Assembly: GCA_023653785.1 (NCBI GenBank)
Contig: JAMKCH010005318.1
Span: 24,584-88,583 of the forward strand
DNA length: 64,000 nt
Reading direction: 5' to 3'
Source: Ophioderma brevispina
Lineage: Eukaryota; Echinodermata; Ophiuroidea; Amphilepidida; Ophiodermatidae
Shown: positions 36,887 through 47,959 of the stretch, piece by piece
Position numbering within the stretch: position 1 is the stretch's first letter
How the letters are laid out: every line of letters begins with the position of its first letter
Program-made: the position numbers and the translations under genes
The notes under the pieces: generated by a model
What the model was told of the DNA's origin: nothing
The model's database searches: none
Seen by the model: the letters and a program-made list of their open reading frames with translations, nothing else

Positions 36887-38852
36887 TCTTCTTCTTGCGT
36901 ATGAGGCAGCAGCTAAATGTGTTGTCAACGTTGGAGCCAACTCACTGTTGATTGGTTGGGGTTTGAGATATCTGTATCCACCGGCGGATGAAAGGTAGGG
37001 CACTCATTGAGAATGTGATCCGCAGTCTGTGATGGAGAACCACATTGGCAGGCTGGCGATGGCCGCAGCCCCCATCGGTGCATATTGCTATTGAAGCGAC
37101 CGACTCCTGTGCGAATCCGGTTTAAGGTGACCCATTCCTTGCGTGGGGATTGCTGGCAAGGGGGTAGTTCGGTATTAGTGTAATGAGCGTGATCTGGCTC
37201 TTGGACTGTTGTCAGGCAGTATTCCATTGTCTGAAAAGATGTTGAATGTGAACTGGGAGCTTAGCAGCGTGTCGCAGAAAGGTCGGCGAGGAAAGGTCTC
37301 TGTCTACCGAGTTGGTGTGATTCTTTGAAAATGTTATGAAGCAGGGGCTTTGTTGTCCAGCCGGCCTTATTCACTAGTTTGTGCGAGTTGGTGTCCTCCG
37401 AATGCTGCAGGTGCAATGCCTGAAAGCATGTAGAAATTCAGATGGAGTGGGCGGAGGAAGCCAGTTATGGTTTCAAGGCTCGTTGAGTACCGTGTCCGAC
37501 TTCTTGTGTGAGAGCTGTTGCACAATGCTGGTGAGGATATTCAGCATTGCTGTAGACCAGAGCCAAAGGCAGTAGTGCGTAGAGTCGTTGGGCTGGCCAC
37601 CCATGAAGATCCAGCAGTCTGCCAGGAGGTTATCCTCGAAGATACCTTGGCGCAAACGGACTTGAGGTGCTGCCGCGCCGGTAAGTAAGCTGCGCGACAA
37701 GCTTCAACCTCAGATAAGTTGGTGTAGGTTTGGCAGAGGCGCTCCATTGAGGTTGATTGAAGCTGGCGATGAGCCTCTTTGGTGTTGAGGTGGAAGGAAG
37801 TAGCGGTGGTCTTAGCTTAACTCAGGTCTCCAGGTCTTGAGATATGCTGCGGTAGGGCATGTCTGTAGACAAGTTGTGCTTCTACTCTCGTACAATTGTG
37901 TCCGAGGGGAGGAGGGCAAGATCGCGGCGTAGCCTTCTTGCTAGATGTTGTTTGAGGGATATCGCTGATATACAAGTTGAAACAGCATAGGAGCCAATAC
38001 AGATCCTTGTCGTACACCGTTCCTCAGACGGCAGAGACTTACTATGCCCATCACTGGTCTGGAAATAAAGCCACGGGTTGCAAGCATGTTACCATATGAA
38101 TTGTACAAGGACGGACCCAGGATGGTCCTGAGAAGCTGAGTGAGGCTGGGCAACACGGTGTAATATTGATGCAGGAAGGTCACACCGATGACGCTGCCTA
38201 CGGCTTTTTTCAAAGCTTTCCTCATATCTTTTGTGAGTTTTACAATTTGGTGGACAGTGCTCTGGCAACGGCCAAAATCCTGCTTGTTCGTCAGGCAGAT
38301 AGGGTTCGACGCGGGCTCCAGCCGGCAAGGAATCCTCTCAAGGAGTTGAATGAGGACAAACCAGTAGTGATATTGGGGGTAGTTCTTAGGGTGTCGACAG
38401 GATTGTTTGGTTTGGGGAGGCGATGATAGTAGCTCTCCTCCCGATCTTGGGTAAGGACTGGGTAAGGCAAAATGTGTAGAACTCCTGAAGCAATCTAGAC
38501 ATCGTGGGCTGCATTGCATCAGGAACGTATGCTGGTATGTTTCAGGGCCCTGGGCCTTTCCCACTCTTTAGTTGGCTATTAGCAGAGGTAAGCTCTCTAG
38601 TGAGAAGATGTTGAAAGTGACCGTCCACGCCGGGGCTCGACGGAGTTTGGTGCTCTCTTTGACAGAGCGAGTGTTGATCCTTATCAATGTCTTGAAACGA
38701 CCATTGCGAGGAGTGCTCAGCAATTGAGTGGCAGTCCTGGACATTTTGATGTTGGAAAATTCTGCCCAGTGATGCGGTTTATGGTCTTCCAGGCCCTCCT
38801 GCTGAAGTGGGTGAAGTCGATCCTTGGACCGTCTCCCCCAGCGCTCGCTGGG
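36887..38852 (-). mobile_element. Jockey-like LINE inserted into family A LINE
   Basis: On the minus strand, from high to low coordinate, it reads DFTHFSRRAWKTINRITG (38,770-38,825), then RT text EPYLPDEQAGFWP and, in another frame, LRNGVRQGSVLAPMLF (about 37,980-38,030). It then reads LNRIRTGVGRFNSNMHRWGL with CQCGSPSQTADHILNECP (about 36,985-37,090), the typical terminal C-C-H-C block. Multiple frameshifts and lack of the endonuclease show a dead, 5'-truncated copy. The 3' tail is (AAG)n at 36,887-36,897. The host reading frame is split exactly at both ends, with gact on each side. Confidence 0.8.
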
Positions 38853-39215
38853 ACTGAGGACTTGATGCAGAGTTGGGGTTTGGAAAGAGGTGATGGACCT
38901 TGGCGAAGGCGAATAGGGTATGTTGGTATGGGCTGGTTGAGGAAGGATGACGAGCATGCCTTAAGAAGGCTTTTTGAGTTTGAGGGGGAGGTTCGATGGA
39001 GGGACATCCAAAGAAGGACATGGAAGAAGCAAGTGGAGGAGGAGGAGTAGGAGGGTTGGGTGAGGATGGAGGGATGCATTGAATGGGTGAAGTGGAAGGA
39101 AGGAGTAAGGGCGGCTGCTGCAGTCGTGAGGGAATCCAGCAACCCCGTTTTATGAGGACCAACGGATTTACAAACTTTGTTTTACTACTTTACTACATAC
39201 TACTATTACTGTGGT
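38853..39215 (+). pseudogene. Family A LINE, right half of the interrupted copy
   Basis: It resumes with EDLMQSWGLERGDGPWRRRI, then WLRKDDEHALRRLFEFEGEV and TWKKQVEEE, followed in another frame by the 3' end (gaatccagcaaccccgtttt, then ggatttacaaactttgtttt and a (TAC)n-like tail). The frame is in register with 36,545-36,886 when the intervening DNA is ignored. Confidence 0.8.
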
Positions 39216-39609
39216 TATGTTATTTTATGTGTAAAATTATCTCTGTTCTTTTAATGTCCTACTCGAGATTTGCAAAACAAATGGAAGAAATTTCATATTT
39301 TATGAAAATGGGCCAGTGCTGCTTTAAGGACGAAAATTACATTTTCGTCAAATCGATTAAAATAGCACATAGGATTGGGCACACATACTAAGGCCCAATG
39401 GTTCAGAAGATATTAACAGGAATGAGACTAAGATCATGACAATGTCCTATAAATGCCCATTCAGATTTTAGTAAGTGATTAATTTTATTCTGGTAGGCTA
39501 CTATATTAAAAAATTAATACTATATGGATTTTTAGAATGCATTAAGGGACACTAAAAACAGTTTTGTCCCCATTTCACCCTGGTGTCCTATTCACCATTG
39601 TTTTACAAG

Positions 39610-39865
39610 TAAAGACGCTCAGTGATCCATCAAAAGAGTCAAACTATTTAAATTGGCGTAATAGCTTGAAAGCCGTAAAAGTGAAGTATAAAATCTATTA
39701 GAATTCTCATAAGTTTATTTTTTCTAACTGAAAAGTGACAGAGGAAACAAACAGCAGTATTCAAAGATATGAATCCCCAATCAATTATGTGATGTAGTAA
39801 GTGTCTGTACGAACAGTAATGAATAACATTTCCGATTTTGTCCTAATTAGGATGCTTTTGGTGTA
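39610..39865 (+). repeat. Dispersed repeat family Q, copy
   Basis: It shares gtgatccatcaaaagagtca, aagtgaagtataaaatc, cagtattcaaagatatgaat and gtgtctgtacgaacagtaat with the 32.2-kb copy. Confidence 0.6.
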
Positions 39866-40104
39866 TCACACTTAAGAGAAGATATCGGAAGCTTCCCACA
39901 ATGCATTGCTTACAATGGAGATTTCAGTAGGTAGTCATGTGAATCGTTAGAGATGAAACATTCTTAAAATGCAAGTTTGTGATCAGTACTGTCAATTTAG
40001 CCATGTTTCACTGCTAACGATTCACATCAGTACCTGTACAAAAACCTCCATTGGAAGCAATGCATTGTGGGAAGCTACTGATATCTTCTCTTGTATCACT
40101 TATA
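39862..40104. mobile_element. 243-bp foldback element
   Basis: The left arm (aagagaagatatcggaagct ... cccacaatgcattgcttac, ccatt-rich) pairs with the right arm (ggaagcaatgcattgtggga ... gctactgatatcttctcttg). An inner pair is gtgaatcgttagagatgaaa with tttcactgctaacgattcac. It abuts the 927-bp TIR element. Confidence 0.6.
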
Positions 40105-40112
40105 CTTGTTAC

Positions 40113-41039
40113 GGGTTTTTTTACAATCAGGGTACCTCGGCTGTCTCATTTGGGGTGAAAAATGAAGTCTCACGATTATTTTCAATATTGGTGTTTTTGC
40201 ATTACGGCAAGTCAAGAAATATGATTCCCAAATATTTAGGCATCACATCTTCGTGAACAATTTTTACGATTGATGAAATGTTGCATTTTTCGGAGAGGAC
40301 AAGTTTTTGACAGAACACTTCATTCATTTCTACACTTGGGGTGAAAAAACAAAGTGCTTTGATTATTTTCAGTATTAATGTTTTTGTATTATAGATAATT
40401 CAAAGAATATGTTTCCAAAATTTGGAGGTGCGAGGTCTTCAGGAACAATTTTTATGGTTAGTGAAACTTCATGTTTTCAGAAAGGACAGATTTTGACGGA
40501 ACACTGACTTCTAACATTTGATCATGTGATAGAGGAAAACTTAATGGGTAGCCACTAAGTGTTTACTACAAATATATAGAACATTAGAGTTTCTACAGCA
40601 AATATCACAAATCAATCTGTCAATTTAGTTTAAGCTTTATTAGCCTAAATATGGAGAGGACATTTTTTGACGGAATTTACCACTAAATTTCAAATTGACA
40701 CTACATGTTACCAAATGGTCAAATTCTTTTAAAATTTCTGGATAATTACTACCTTGCTCCAAATGTTATTCCTGAATGATGAATGTTGTTCCAAATGTTC
40801 TTTTATGACTCAAATATTAGGCTAAATCAAATGAGACAGTGATTTTAAGCAATTTCCATACATATGTACATATTTTTGCTAGTCATCAAGCATTTCAAAA
40901 GGTTTCTTTGCAGCTGTAGGTAGTGCTTTTGGTGGTCTTTAAGTTGGCATAGTATCATTTATGAAAAAGTACAGACATTGTTTCTTATGGGTCACATTGT
41001 AGTGTTTAGCCAAGAGGTACCCTGATTGTAAAACAACCC
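40113..41039. mobile_element. 927-bp TIR element, no transposase seen
   Basis: TTTACAATCAGGGTACCTC at 40,120-40,138 is the exact inverse of 41,014-41,032. The match extends outward to GGG/CCC for about 26 bp with one mismatch. ttac flanks both ends as a possible 4-bp target duplication. Further inverted matches continue inward (gctgtctcattt against aaatgagacagt). I find no transposase. Confidence 0.65.
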
Positions 41040-41132
41040 TTACAGAAATGCAAAAATCTGATTTTTGATGTTTTTTATTTTCTGATTTATCAAATAACTG
41101 ATAGTGCCTTAATTATGTTCAGTGTAACTTAC

Positions 41133-41221
41133 CTCCATGCTTTGGGGCAGTTGTCAGGGTTGGCTGATACAATCACTCTGGCATCAATTGGTAATGGGTC
41201 TAGCAACCACTTGCAGTGGTG
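41133..41221 (-). CDS. NPHP3: NPHP3 exon: NTPase continuation
   Basis: An 89-nt exon (phase 0 to 2) with acceptor ggtgacag and donor TGGAG|gtaagt. It encodes [20 protein letters not shown] followed by NPDNCPKAW, matching human MKWLIDPLPVNVRVIVSV...PPAW. The split codon AG+A joins exactly to the next exon to give RSWPTLHLEPL (human RLWPTLHLDPL). The frame is intact. The acceptor choice is constrained because the alternative upstream AG would introduce a TGA. Confidence 0.9.
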
Positions 41222-41566
41222 CTGTCACCAATTCTACACAAATAAAATATTGGTGATATCTTGGCAATTTTTTATGTTCTGTTTTAGTTTGTTAAGCATT
41301 AACCCAATTATTTTCAAATGGCATGGTTTGAATGAATTAAGTCCCCAAGACATTTTTTGTGGCAAAATTTAAAAGAGAAAATGATAATTTTCCACAATTT
41401 TAAGTCACAACAAAACAAAATGCTTTTTGATGAAACTCAATTTATACATGCTGGGATCAAGTAAATGATTCATAGCCAAGTAAATGTAAAATTATAAGGA
41501 CTTGACTAACTGGAGTGCATCAAATTGAACTAGAATTTCGCGGTCACATATTCAAAGAATATAAGC

Positions 41567-41955
41567 TGTGGGCCGCCCCATGACCTTTGACCCTGGCACA
41601 TGACCTTTGACCTCATCAACATATGAGGGATCGCAGGTGCACCTATGACACAAGTTTGGTTCCAATTGAACTTCAAGTTTTTCAATTTAGGTCAATTTTA
41701 CATTTTTAGCCCATTTTTTCAACTTGACCTCACATGACCTTTGACCTCATCAACATATGAGGGATCGCAGGTGCACCTATGACACAAGTTTGGTTCCAAT
41801 TGAAGTCAACTTTCAATGAGGTCAATTTTAAAAAAAACTTAACAATTTAGTGACACACACATACACCAACACACAACACACACTAACATGATCCACACCT
41901 CACACCCACACCAGATTGCATAAGTGGTCCTGCCAGCTATAGCTGGCGGCCCACA
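41567..41955. mobile_element. TIR element carrying TGACC units and a palindrome
   Basis: TGTGGGCCGCC (41,567-41,577) is the exact inverse of GGCGGCCCACA (41,945-41,955). Inside are two tandem units of the TGACCTTTGACC type and the perfect 16-bp palindrome GCCAGCTATAGCTGGC (41,932-41,947). A short relative without the TGACC units is at 16,735-16,856. Confidence 0.6.
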
Positions 41956-41980
41956 ATTAAAGATAAAACAACATGCATAT

Positions 41981-42051
41981 GGTCTTGAACCCAGTCCCTT
42001 GGTCAAGTGGTATAACTTAGCACTTAAAGAAGAGAGACTGGGTTCAAGACC
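41981..42051. repeat. 16-bp inverted repeat with tRNA T-arm-like half
   Basis: GGTCTTGAACCCAGTC (41,981-41,996) is the exact inverse of 42,036-42,051. The right half reads CTGGG-TTCAAGA-CCCAG, a five-base-pair T-arm with a 7-nt loop, and ggtcaagtggtataac between the halves resembles a D-arm. The acceptor ends do not pair, so this is not a canonical tRNA. Confidence 0.4.
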
Positions 42052-42737
42052 CAGTAACTTTATCCCTTTAACTTTATTTTGAATCGAGGATTGTTTGACT
42101 GACCCTACAAACAAGGAGTACCCAATTGAATGTTTAGATCACAACATTGACAATTTGAAGTGTGACAGATGTGAAGCCATTAAGATGAAATGAAGATTAC
42201 AGAAGAGCAATGCATCGTCTCCAGTATGAACACAAGCTAGCAACTGCAGGTATTAAGCCATGAAAGAGACACTTTCTGGATATATGGATACTATTAATCA
42301 TATCGACACAATATATTGTATTTTATGGTTGTTTCTTGACTTTATGACAAAAATAAAATGTCAGAATGTTTGGACTCACTTGTGTGAGAGAGAGACTGCA
42401 TGACTCACACAGGGCACAGTTTCTGCTATGTATGTGAATAATAGTGCCTTCATGTACCCTCAAACACTTCTAGTCGACTGTTAACTGCATGGTTCAACAC
42501 ATGTTACTTATGCTACATCTACATTCTACATTAACGAGAGCATCAACGATGCATGTAAACCCTTGCTTATTATACAGCAGGTATCTACATCCTGTCTCAA
42601 AAAACTTGTACAAGTGGAAAGTGCCCTCTTTGCCAATTACAAAATATAGTTGTGATATGATACTAACCACCTTCAAAAGGCACAGTCTTAGCTTTCAAAT
42701 ACCGTTTGTCCTGTTCAAATTGTTGTAATCTCGAGAG

Positions 42738-42822
42738 ATGTTTAGTGAACAACGAACGAGTCGGGCATGGAAGGCCAACTTTTGGGAACACTATGACTCA
42801 ATGACTGATAATCTATCCACAG
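42738..42822 (+). CDS. Candidate unassigned coding exon on the plus strand
   Basis: An open stretch starts ATG and runs 28 codons (MFSEQRTSRAWKANFWEHYD, then SMTDNLST) to a strong donor, ACAG|gtacgt. It has a non-repetitive, protein-like composition rich in charged and aromatic residues, and its upstream flank could be a 5' UTR. It lies inside an NPHP3 intron on the opposite strand, so it could be a first exon of a nested or overlapping gene. I do not recognise the family and found no matching downstream exon in the window. Confidence 0.3.
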
Positions 42823-45430
42823 GTACGTTAGACTGTAATATGGCCATTTTCATTGATTCTTCATGTTAACAGAAAATCGGGTGAAAATCGTTTTTTGTAA
42901 AACGGAATACAAAACAGAATTAGACTCTTGTGAAATGGTAAACATTGGTCTCTACTCTGTTGGGTACAAAAAAAAATCACACAGTTTCATTACAACGTCT
43001 CCAAGATCAAGTGAAAAATCAAATAGGTAGTAGAAATTATGTTTCTTATTTGATATGACGATAAAATATAGTGTGAAAAGACAATTGCCTCTCTATTAAT
43101 AGGCTATTATATAGTCACTTGTCTTTTTACAATTTGCCACATCAAATAAGATACATAATTTAAATAGTCTCAGGGCCTGATCAAGTAATTTTGTGACAAA
43201 TATATACAGAGTATTCACTATTTGTTATTTTTATATAATGTTTCAAAAACAAATTATGTTTCTACATGTATAACAAATGTTTGTAGAGGAAAGGTAGGCC
43301 CTACATACTTTTCTGACTAAAAGATTGTTCAGCTACTAACTCCTACAACTAAGAGTCCTAGAGAAGAAGAAAATGACTTGAAATATATAAATAACCACTG
43401 CTAGTTGAAAGTAATAAAAGTTGAATACCAAGTATGGGCAAGTCCCAGGGTCAAGTGAATACTGAAAGGTTTTACTCTGGAGAAATAATCAAAAAGTCCC
43501 AGGTGTTATCTATAACTCCGCTTAAAGCCATGTCAAAATCAGGACACCCCCAACTTGAATTGGTAGTGATAAGTGAATAACAGATAGGCACAAAATTTAC
43601 TATTTACTGCCAAGTGAGTACAGCTACAATGGCTTGAAACAAGGCTTTCTTGGCTGTTGGTCCTCTTGCGCAAATCCAGAATAACAATTTTTGCAGCCCT
43701 TTAATTTTTTCACATTGAATGTGGGGAAATTGATTGCGATAAATGGCTAAAGCCTGAGTTCTAATAATGAGACTGATTAATTAATAAATATTTCAGTAAT
43801 TTATGGTTATTAATAAGAAGGCCTACTTGAAATTTTAAAATAAGATTATGTTTAAAAGAGTTTTGTTCAACATATATTCCCTCTTCCAGAGTTAGAGTGA
43901 GTGTGACCATGTAAGGTCAAATGCCTAACGTGCTAAACTTGGGTAGTAAAACTTCAATTAATGCTAATTAGTGATATGGTTAACTTGAAAGATACCAGAT
44001 GATCAAGAAGGCCAAAGTTACTTTGAGCATAGAGTTTCACACTGCACAATCCTTTGCCTCAATGGCATGCCTTCGCCATCACCATTGCACACAAGGCTGA
44101 TGACTTTCGAGCAAAAAATTCTGTCAAAAACGGCTCCAAACGCCCAAATTACAACACCGATTCGGGAAGATCGCTCTATAACGTCCCTTGGCGCAGCAGC
44201 TGTCCCCTATAACCCACTAAACCAAAATTTGTCACCATACAATACGAAATTTATCTCCATGCAGTGTACAAAACACACACAAAATTTGGGGTCGAGCTAC
44301 ATTCCTCGTGTGCGTCAGACTATCACCTGGTCGGGGGCTGCTATCGCAGGGTTAAACATTATGTGGCCCTTATTTTATGAGCATTACGCTTTTATTCTGC
44401 ACGAACTCACACTTTGTGTTTAGATGGGTCTGTATGTGCACTTAGTCTTAATGTGGATTTTGATATGGTTTTTTGTTGTATTTAATGTAGCTTTTAAATA
44501 TCATTTAAAAAATGCTTAAATGAAGGACTCATACGTTGCTCTGTGTGATTGGATATTTACTACAAACGTTAAGCTAACCGCTGTTGGTGTGCAAACTTCG
44601 GACCCTTCAACATAACTGCGACAGTAAACAGTCAGGGGTGCGCCTGAACTAATAGGGCGGGATATCCATACTGAACTGAACTACAAACTAACAGCGCATG
44701 GATGGAATCAATTGCAATACCTCATTTGCACTACTTGGGACTTCTATATGAAAATGTCTCTTTTACTTTGATAATACGCTTCCATATATTTCTTAAATGT
44801 GAAACACTGACTTGTTTAGTATTATTTTAAAGTTAATACCACTTAACAGCTTTCTCTGTGAAGTACTTTCCAAGCTTAAGGTGCTTTTTCCAATTGTCTT
44901 TGGCACCCCCTCCGATTTAGCCAGAAGACCCAACATTTTTCTCGTTGTTGTCCTGTCAGCCTCCAATACATTGCTTTTCCAAGCATATATGGCAGAAGTA
45001 CCATTTTTAATGGTTAACAACAACTACTAGCACAGTCTTTTAATAGAGCATTGCAAACATGCCTCTATCTTGTCTATCAAAACCACAAGTTTGTTTCCCA
45101 TAAAACTTGGTTTTGGTTTGTATGCAGTGTCAGCTTGTGTATGTATAAGAACAGGGTATGCTTAAATGAGAACAGGCACCTTCAGTGCTGAAAGATTAGA
45201 GTCACTGGCAAACCAACATATGGAATGAAAAAAATTACATTTAAACTAGAAATACTGAATTTTTTTAGAACTCATAAGATAGATGACAATGACCCTGATA
45301 AGAAATTGTTGACCTCTTCCTTCCCAGTTCTGTCTGCATATCCTCTCATTGATTGGTGCTAATAATCTACCACAAGTGTAAATGCCTGCTTAACCTGATT
45401 TACTGTACGTCAGGTTTTGATATTGAAGAC
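42823..45430. other. NPHP3 intron, no gene recognised
   Basis: AT-rich sequence. An open frame at 44,067-44,423 (118 codons, plus) lies in a locally more GC-rich segment but resembles no domain I know. Confidence 0.4.
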
Positions 45431-45459
45431 CTAACACTCATCATTCATCATTCCCCTAA

Positions 45460-45600
45460 AGCGTCAATATTTTAATTTCATGAATAAGCTCAAAAGTGAA
45501 GGATGAGTCGGTAGAATTTTCATTTTTTCCCAACTGAAATTGATAAAAAGTAGGAAAACCAGCAAGCATTCAAAGATAATCAATCTCCATATAAAGGTTC
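45460..45600 (+). repeat. Dispersed repeat family Q, partial copy
   Basis: It contains aaaagtgaaggatgagtcgg, tttttcccaactgaaatt and attcaaagataatcaatctc. A detached 3' piece of the same family lies at 45,960-46,045. Confidence 0.5.
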
Positions 45601-46504
45601 TTGTTCCGATCGTCTTTGACCCCCCCCCCCCCCCCCGCGATTTAAAACACCCGAAGTAGTATCCAACAAATGAAAGGGCGTAGTATTTTTCTCATTGGCT
45701 CCTGTAATTCAGCTTCAAATCTTTCTTTCCAAGAAACTGACAAAAAACGGCTGTATTTAAAGTTAAGCAAACCATCATATTAGCACAGTAGTGAATAGGG
45801 CCAATTGCATTAGCATTATCGCATCTACATCAAAACTGCTAGCCTTGTTTCACACGGTAAATTGTTGTTCAGTGGATACAGTTCAGGCTCCCTATTCAGC
45901 GATAACACGATAGAAAAAATCGGAAAAAGCCCCCTTTAAAATTATGTTGAGTAATTTCTTGGTATTTAGATAATGAATAAAATATCCTATTTTGTTCCTT
46001 ATTATTGCTTTTGGGTCTTATAACTTACAGGGTATATGTTAAATACGCTAAATATTTGTTACAAACATGCAAATATCTTGATTTTTGATGATTTTTTTAA
46101 TTTTTTCCATATTAACAGGTCAGGTTCCTATAGGCCTGCTACTTTATCCTGTAACCATGTACTGGGTGTACTGTCTCATGACGATTTGTTGGCGACTAAA
46201 CCGTCACCCCATCGGATTTTCTAAGACAATCTGATGAGGAGGGAAGCGGCTGTACCCTGTAGAATAAAAAAAAAGATCTACCTATTATGGTCTGGAATCA
46301 AATCGGACGTGTCGCCCTGCGCCGATCGCAGTGAGTAATTGCGCCAAGCGTAGCACGTACCAAAAGTACAATTGACTTGTTACTAGGTCAAGTACAGCTG
46401 TGCATACGCAGTCAACGCACATCATTTTAATGACGCGTTTCAGATTTGATTCCAGACATAATACAAGGGCGTCAGCTCTGGCGATCATCCAGCACATGCT
46501 GCCT

Positions 46505-46693
46505 TGCATGGTGGCCATGGTCTAAAGGCTAGGCCCACCGCCGAAAACTGTGGATTGGTGTCAGGAAGGGCATCCGGTCAATTATCTTTTGCTCCAATAA
46601 ATCCTCACATAGCAGTATTGCTGAGCGAGGTGTATCCGGCCACCCCCATTAGCGGGGACAAAACCGGATTAAAACTTGGTTTAACTAACTAAT
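46505..46693 (+). mobile_element. Family A LINE 3' end, with (AACT)n tail
   Basis: It contains ggtgtcaggaagggcatccg, tgtatccggccacccccatt and ggggacaaaaccggattaaa, ending ggtttaactaactaa. Related tails lie at 48,455-48,572 and 58,577-58,718. Confidence 0.65.
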
Positions 46694-46827
46694 GTCATAT
46701 TGAGCATAAACCACAGTTATTGTAGCTATTCTTTCAGACCCATTAAATAATGATCTCAATGTGACCCATTTGAATTGGTATACTGAATAATGGTCATATG
46801 GGGTAACAGAATACAAAATAAACCTAC

Positions 46828-46971
46828 CTGAAATAGATCCAATGAATCCAAGACAAGAACCACACCTCCAGGGATCTTAGCTGATATTCTCTCCAGCCAT
46901 TTAGGAAATTCATCCAGAAGTCGATTGGGTTCTGATGCCAGGGAAGGAGGATTGTTTGCATATTGCATCAA
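46828..46971 (-). CDS. NPHP3: NPHP3 exon: NTPase core (Walker B region)
   Basis: A 144-nt exon (48 codons, phase 0/0) with acceptor tttatgcag and donor TTTCAG|gtaggt. It encodes LMQYANN..., then LLDEFPKWLERISAKIPGG and VVLVLDSLDLFQ. The hydrophobic strand followed by D (VVLVLD) is a Walker B-type segment, and human NPHP3 has LLEEFPRWLEKLSARHQG and IIIIIDSIDQV here. The frame is intact. Confidence 0.92.
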
Positions 46972-47218
46972 CTGCATAAATTAAGAAAACCACACATTCC
47001 TCCAAGTAAATTCCATGAATGTATTTACAGAATAAGTATGAGGGACTAGAAATATATAAGTTCCACACAATATTGTCAATGTGTTGAGCGAATGAGGCTT
47101 CCTTTTAAATACATACAGTACAAGAGATGCTTTTTGACAGATTAAGTTTCAAGTTTCAACCTACTTCAACCCGTATGTCATACAGTTTACAGACAAGCTA
47201 ACTACATTTAATTATTAA

Positions 47219-47731
47219 CCCTCGACTTGCCGAGGGAAGGAAGTGGTTACCACCCCTCTAGTGAACTTTCCTCCAGTGTGCAAAGCCAGTTCCGGTCATT
47301 TGAGCAAAAAAAGTGAAGATAGCACCTTCACCGGGGTTAAAGTATGCCGTCAAAGTCAAAGGGTTGGGGTGGTTGTCACACACACAAAAAAAATTATATG
47401 GTACATTTTTTAAAATATTCTTTACATCAGTATGGCTCTAAAACTATGTTTATACAAAACTAAGTCATTTGCCATCATTTTAAGTTGAAAACTGCATGAA
47501 AAACTGTATGTGGAAATTGACAATTTTGCCGGCTCACAGACGATGACGTCAATGTGATGCCATACTAAGCATGTTGGTACCTATTTTGGTATCAAAGGAA
47601 AGGAGGCCACATAGGTATCCACTGGTACCAAAATCATAAGCATTGGGTGCTTTATTAATTCCCAAGGTGGATGGTAACAACCTCCCGTCCTTAGTAAACC
47701 GTGTTACAAAAAAGCCTTGGTAAGACAAGGG
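47219..47731. mobile_element. 513-bp piggyBac-like MITE with TTAA flanks
   Basis: TTAA flanks both ends (47,215-47,218 and 47,732-47,735). The termini are CCCTCGACTTGCCGAGG and, inverted from the right, CCCTTGTCTTACCAAGG, matching at 12-13 of 17 positions. A TTAA target and CCCT-type ends are the piggyBac pattern. No ORF of transposase size. Confidence 0.55.
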
Positions 47732-47959
47732 TTAACAAATGTGATGGTGTAGCTATCTGTATCAAGTTTGAAATAATTGCCAGCACACACAAGCTCTGAA
47801 TAACACCATATGCTCCCAGCCCAGAATACGATCCACTTTTGGCCCTAAGACTTATAGATTTAATCTAACATTCCGCTACACACTCAGCCCCCACCCCACC
47901 CATGTACACCAGCGTATGATAACACTCATTATATTTTTCTAAGAACATTTCCAATGTTA

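Noticed and set aside
44067..44423. 118-codon plus-strand open frame
   Set aside because: Resembles no known protein by eye and has no exon boundaries that chain to anything.
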